Of a stretch of 64,000 nucleotides of DNA, positions 62,029 through 64,000 are shown piece by piece (the stretch's first letter is position 1; the number at the start of each line of letters is the position of its first letter). The position numbers and the translations under genes are program-made. Source of the DNA: Streptosporangium pseudovulgare. Lineage in GTDB: Bacteria; Actinomycetota; Actinomycetes; Streptosporangiales; Streptosporangiaceae. The notes beneath the pieces were generated by a model that ran no database searches, was not told the origin of the DNA, and saw only the letters and a list, made by a program, of their open reading frames with translations. The stretch covers positions 62,001 through 126,000 of the forward strand of contig NZ_BMQJ01000006.1 in the NCBI RefSeq assembly GCF_014648055.1, given 5' to 3'.

Positions 62029-63273
62029 TCAGCGTCCGCCCGGCGTTCCGGCGCCCGCGCCGAGACGGCTCAGGACCCCGGCCAGCCGGTCCAGCGAGGC
62101 GGAGATCCAGGGCAGCTCCAGGGGGTCGGGGGCGGCCAGCGCGGCCAGCCGCCGCTCGGTCGTCTCGCCGTACAGGAGGCTGGTCGCCATCCGCACCCGC
62201 AGGGCCCGCGGGTCGTCACCGAAGGCGTGGCCGGGGAGCACCCCGACGCCGTGCGCGCCTAGCAGGTGCGCGGCCAGGTCGGCGGAGGTGCCGAAGGGCA
62301 GTCCGGTGAAGTCGGGGTACAGGTAGAAGCCGCCGCGTGGCGCGCCGGCCGGCACGCCCGCCCCGGCGAGCAGCCCGTGCACGGCCCGCGCGACCGCGCC
62401 GTGCAGCCGCCGGCTCCGCTCGATCCGCTCGGTGAGCTCGGGGGGTTCGGTGTAGGCGTGGGCCGCCGCCTGCTGGACGGGGGCCGCGGGACTGGACCAG
62501 ATCTCGCTCGCCACGGCGAGCAGCCGGTCGCGCAGCTCCTCGGAGGGAAGGCGGGCCACGCCGATCCGCCAGCCGCCCAGGGCGAGGCTCTTGCTGAGCC
62601 CGGTGGTGACGATCGTGCGCTCGGGCGCGACGTCGGCCGGGCTGAGGAACCCCGCCGCGGGGTCGTGGACGAGATCGCGGTAGATCTCGTCGGAGATGAT
62701 CAACAGGTCGAGCTCGCGGGCCAGCTCGGCGACCCGCCGGACCGTCGCGGCGCCGGCCAGCGTGCCGGTGGGGTTGTCCGGCAGCGTGACCAGCAGCGCG
62801 CGCACCCGGCGCCCCCGGGAGCGCGCGTCCAGGACCGCGTCGGCGAGGAGGGCGGGGTCGGGCACCCCGCCCTCGCCGGGCGGCGACGGGACGGGCAGCG
62901 GACGCGCCCCGGCCAGTTCCGCCTGGGCGGCGTAGCTGACCCAGCTCGGTACGGGCAGCACGACGTCGCCGCCGATCGCCGGCAGCAGGCCGTACAGCAG
63001 GGACTTGCTGCCGGGGCCGCAGACGACCGACTCCGGGTCGGTGGGCAGGCCCCTGCGGCGCCAGTACCCGGCCGCCGCCTCGCGCAGCTCCGGAACCCCG
63101 GCGACCGGGCCGTACCCGTTGTGCCCGGCGGCGTCGGCCAGCCGCTCCCGCAGTACCGGGTGGACCGGCAGGCCCGCCTCCCCGAAGGCCAGGTGCAGCA
63201 CGCGCTCCCCGGCACGCCGCCTGCTCTCGATCTCCTCGTTGGCCGCCAGCGTGGCGGAAAGGGCGATGCCCAT
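62029..63273 (-). CDS. PLP-dependent class I/II aminotransferase
   Basis: A fold-type I aminotransferase (414 aa). Motifs: GYGPVAGVPELREAAAGYW, SKSLLYGLLPA, LPDNPTGTLAGAATVRRVAELARELDLLIISDEIYRDL, and the PLP Lys in TTGLSKSLALGGWRIG. The C-terminal Arg for the carboxylate is in ALRVRMATSL. ATG 63273 follows GGAGG. Divergent from a LysR gene, its likely regulator. Amino donor and acceptor unknown. Confidence 0.9.
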   Translation of the reverse strand: MGIALSATLAANEEIESRRRAGERVLHLAFGEAGLPVHPVLRERLADAAGHNGYGPVAGVPELREAAAGYWRRRGLPTDPESVVCGPGSKSLLYGLLPAIGGDVVLPVPSWVSYAAQAELAGARPLPVPSPPGEGGVPDPALLADAVLDARSRGRRVRALLVTLPDNPTGTLAGAATVRRVAELARELDLLIISDEIYRDLVHDPAAGFLSPADVAPERTIVTTGLSKSLALGGWRIGVARLPSEELRDRLLAVASEIWSSPAAPVQQAAAHAYTEPPELTERIERSRRLHGAVARAVHGLLAGAGVPAGAPRGGFYLYPDFTGLPFGTSADLAAHLLGAHGVGVLPGHAFGDDPRALRVRMATSLLYGETTERRLAALAAPDPLELPWISASLDRLAGVLSRLGAGAGTPGGR

Positions 63274-63368
63274 GGGTGCCTCCGGTCGTTGCGGAACGCT
63301 CCCCAGCATGGTGAGGTGGATCCCTCGGAACAACCATCGGTCGCCGTGGGAAGGCATAAGGAAAACCG

Positions 63369-64000
63369 ATGCTCGATCTGCGCCGCCTGACGGTGATCTG
63401 CGAGTTCGCCCGCCGGGGCAGCATCGCGGCGACCGCCGAGGCCCTCGGCTACAGCCCGTCCGCCGTCTCCCAGCAGCTCGCGGTCCTGGAGCGTGAGGCC
63501 GGGGCCGCCCTGCTCGACCGGACGGCCCGCAGCGCCGCGCTGACCGACGCCGGCCACCGCCTCGTCGAGCACGCCGAGCGCATCCTGGCCATGGTGGAGG
63601 CCGCCGAGTCCGACCTGTCCGCCCAGGCGGGGACGCCCTCGGGCCACGTCGCCGTCACCGCCTTCCCCACCGCCGCGGTCGCCTTCGCGCCCGCCCTGGC
63701 CCGGACGCTGCGCCGGCACACCGGGCTGACCCTGCGGATGCGGCAGGCGCCCGCCGGGCGCGGGATCGGCCAGGTGCGGTCGGGCGAGGCGGACATCGCC
63801 CTGGTGGACGACTGGCACGGCGGGACGCGCGAGGAACCGGCGCCGCTGCGGGTGTTCCCACTGCTGCGCGACCCTCTGGTGCTCGCGGTGCCGCGCCGGC
63901 ACCGGCTGGCCGCCCCGGAGGAACCCGTCGACCTGCGGGAGCTGCGCGACGAACCGTGGATGGCGACCCCCGAGGGGGAGCCGTCCCGCCTGGCCGTGGA
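63369..64000 (+). CDS. LysR family transcriptional regulator (3' end cut by window)
   Basis: First 210 codons of a LysR protein. HTH: LRRLTVICEFARRGSIAATAEALGYSPSAVSQQLAVLEREAGAALLDRTARSAALTDAGHRL. The effector domain starts with GHVAVTAFPTAAVAFAPALARTL and includes VRSGEADIALVDDWHGG. ATG at 63369 after AAGGAAAA. The 95-bp gap to the divergent aminotransferase gene suggests it regulates that gene. Confidence 0.92.
   Translation, partial: MLDLRRLTVICEFARRGSIAATAEALGYSPSAVSQQLAVLEREAGAALLDRTARSAALTDAGHRLVEHAERILAMVEAAESDLSAQAGTPSGHVAVTAFPTAAVAFAPALARTLRRHTGLTLRMRQAPAGRGIGQVRSGEADIALVDDWHGGTREEPAPLRVFPLLRDPLVLAVPRRHRLAAPEEPVDLRELRDEPWMATPEGEPSRLAV

Noticed and set aside
61782-62309. Pro-rich plus-strand protein with DVFG repeats
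   Set aside because: Built from the 33-bp repeats and then antisense to the aminotransferase; no ribosome site.

Overview
This is a high-GC actinomycete chromosome segment. The base composition, frequent GTG starts, GTGA/ATGA overlaps and an F420-type LLM oxidoreductase support this, as do the gene orders ssb-rpsR-rplI-dnaB and dnaX-ybaB-recR-lysC-asd. Gene content fits the Streptosporangiales (Streptosporangium/Nonomuraea type), but the genus is an inference.

Left part (1-9.9 kb): the replication/translation block ssb (cut), rpsR, rplI; a polar amino-acid ABC importer; a divergent MATE exporter; then dnaB, whose 451-residue helicase is interrupted by two inteins. The first sits inside the Walker A loop and has the hallmarks of a class 3 intein (Ala1, W67/C480/T499) with an embedded Cys cluster. 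The second is an ordinary Cys1 intein in motif H4. Consensus DnaA boxes precede dnaB.

Accessory middle-left (10-32 kb): TetR/SDR pair, YkgJ-like pentapeptide-repeat protein, ABC-F ATPase with a leader hairpin, DUF1772 protein, NmrA-type reductase, an ECF sigma operon with a secreted product, an AraC regulator whose upstream motif recurs before the reductase, a phosphoesterase, Lrp and SMP-30, an ABC-2 exporter divergent from a two-component system, a stand-alone beta clamp, GntR and XRE regulators, and a PH-domain protein coupled to a 52-residue membrane protein.

Core (32-42.6 kb): upp, two tandem tRNA-deaminase-associated proteins, tadA, tRNA-Ser(CGA), a zinc metallopeptidase, tRNA-Ser(GGA), SRP RNA, dnaX, ybaB, recR, a DUF5063 gene, lysC with an internal beta-subunit start, and asd.

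Right part (42.8-64 kb): low-complexity surface proteins, TetR regulators, an LLM oxidoreductase, an amidohydrolase, SURF1, a pair of membrane paralogues, a class I methyltransferase, a large AfsR/SARP-type regulator flanked on both sides by 11-bp-period direct repeats of the kind SARPs bind, a secreted four-Cys protein, GNAT, an aminotransferase and a cut LysR gene. Several non-coding stretches are filled with tandem repeats (32-34 bp, 82 bp, hairpin arrays). No insertion sequence, prophage, CRISPR array or biosynthetic cluster was seen.
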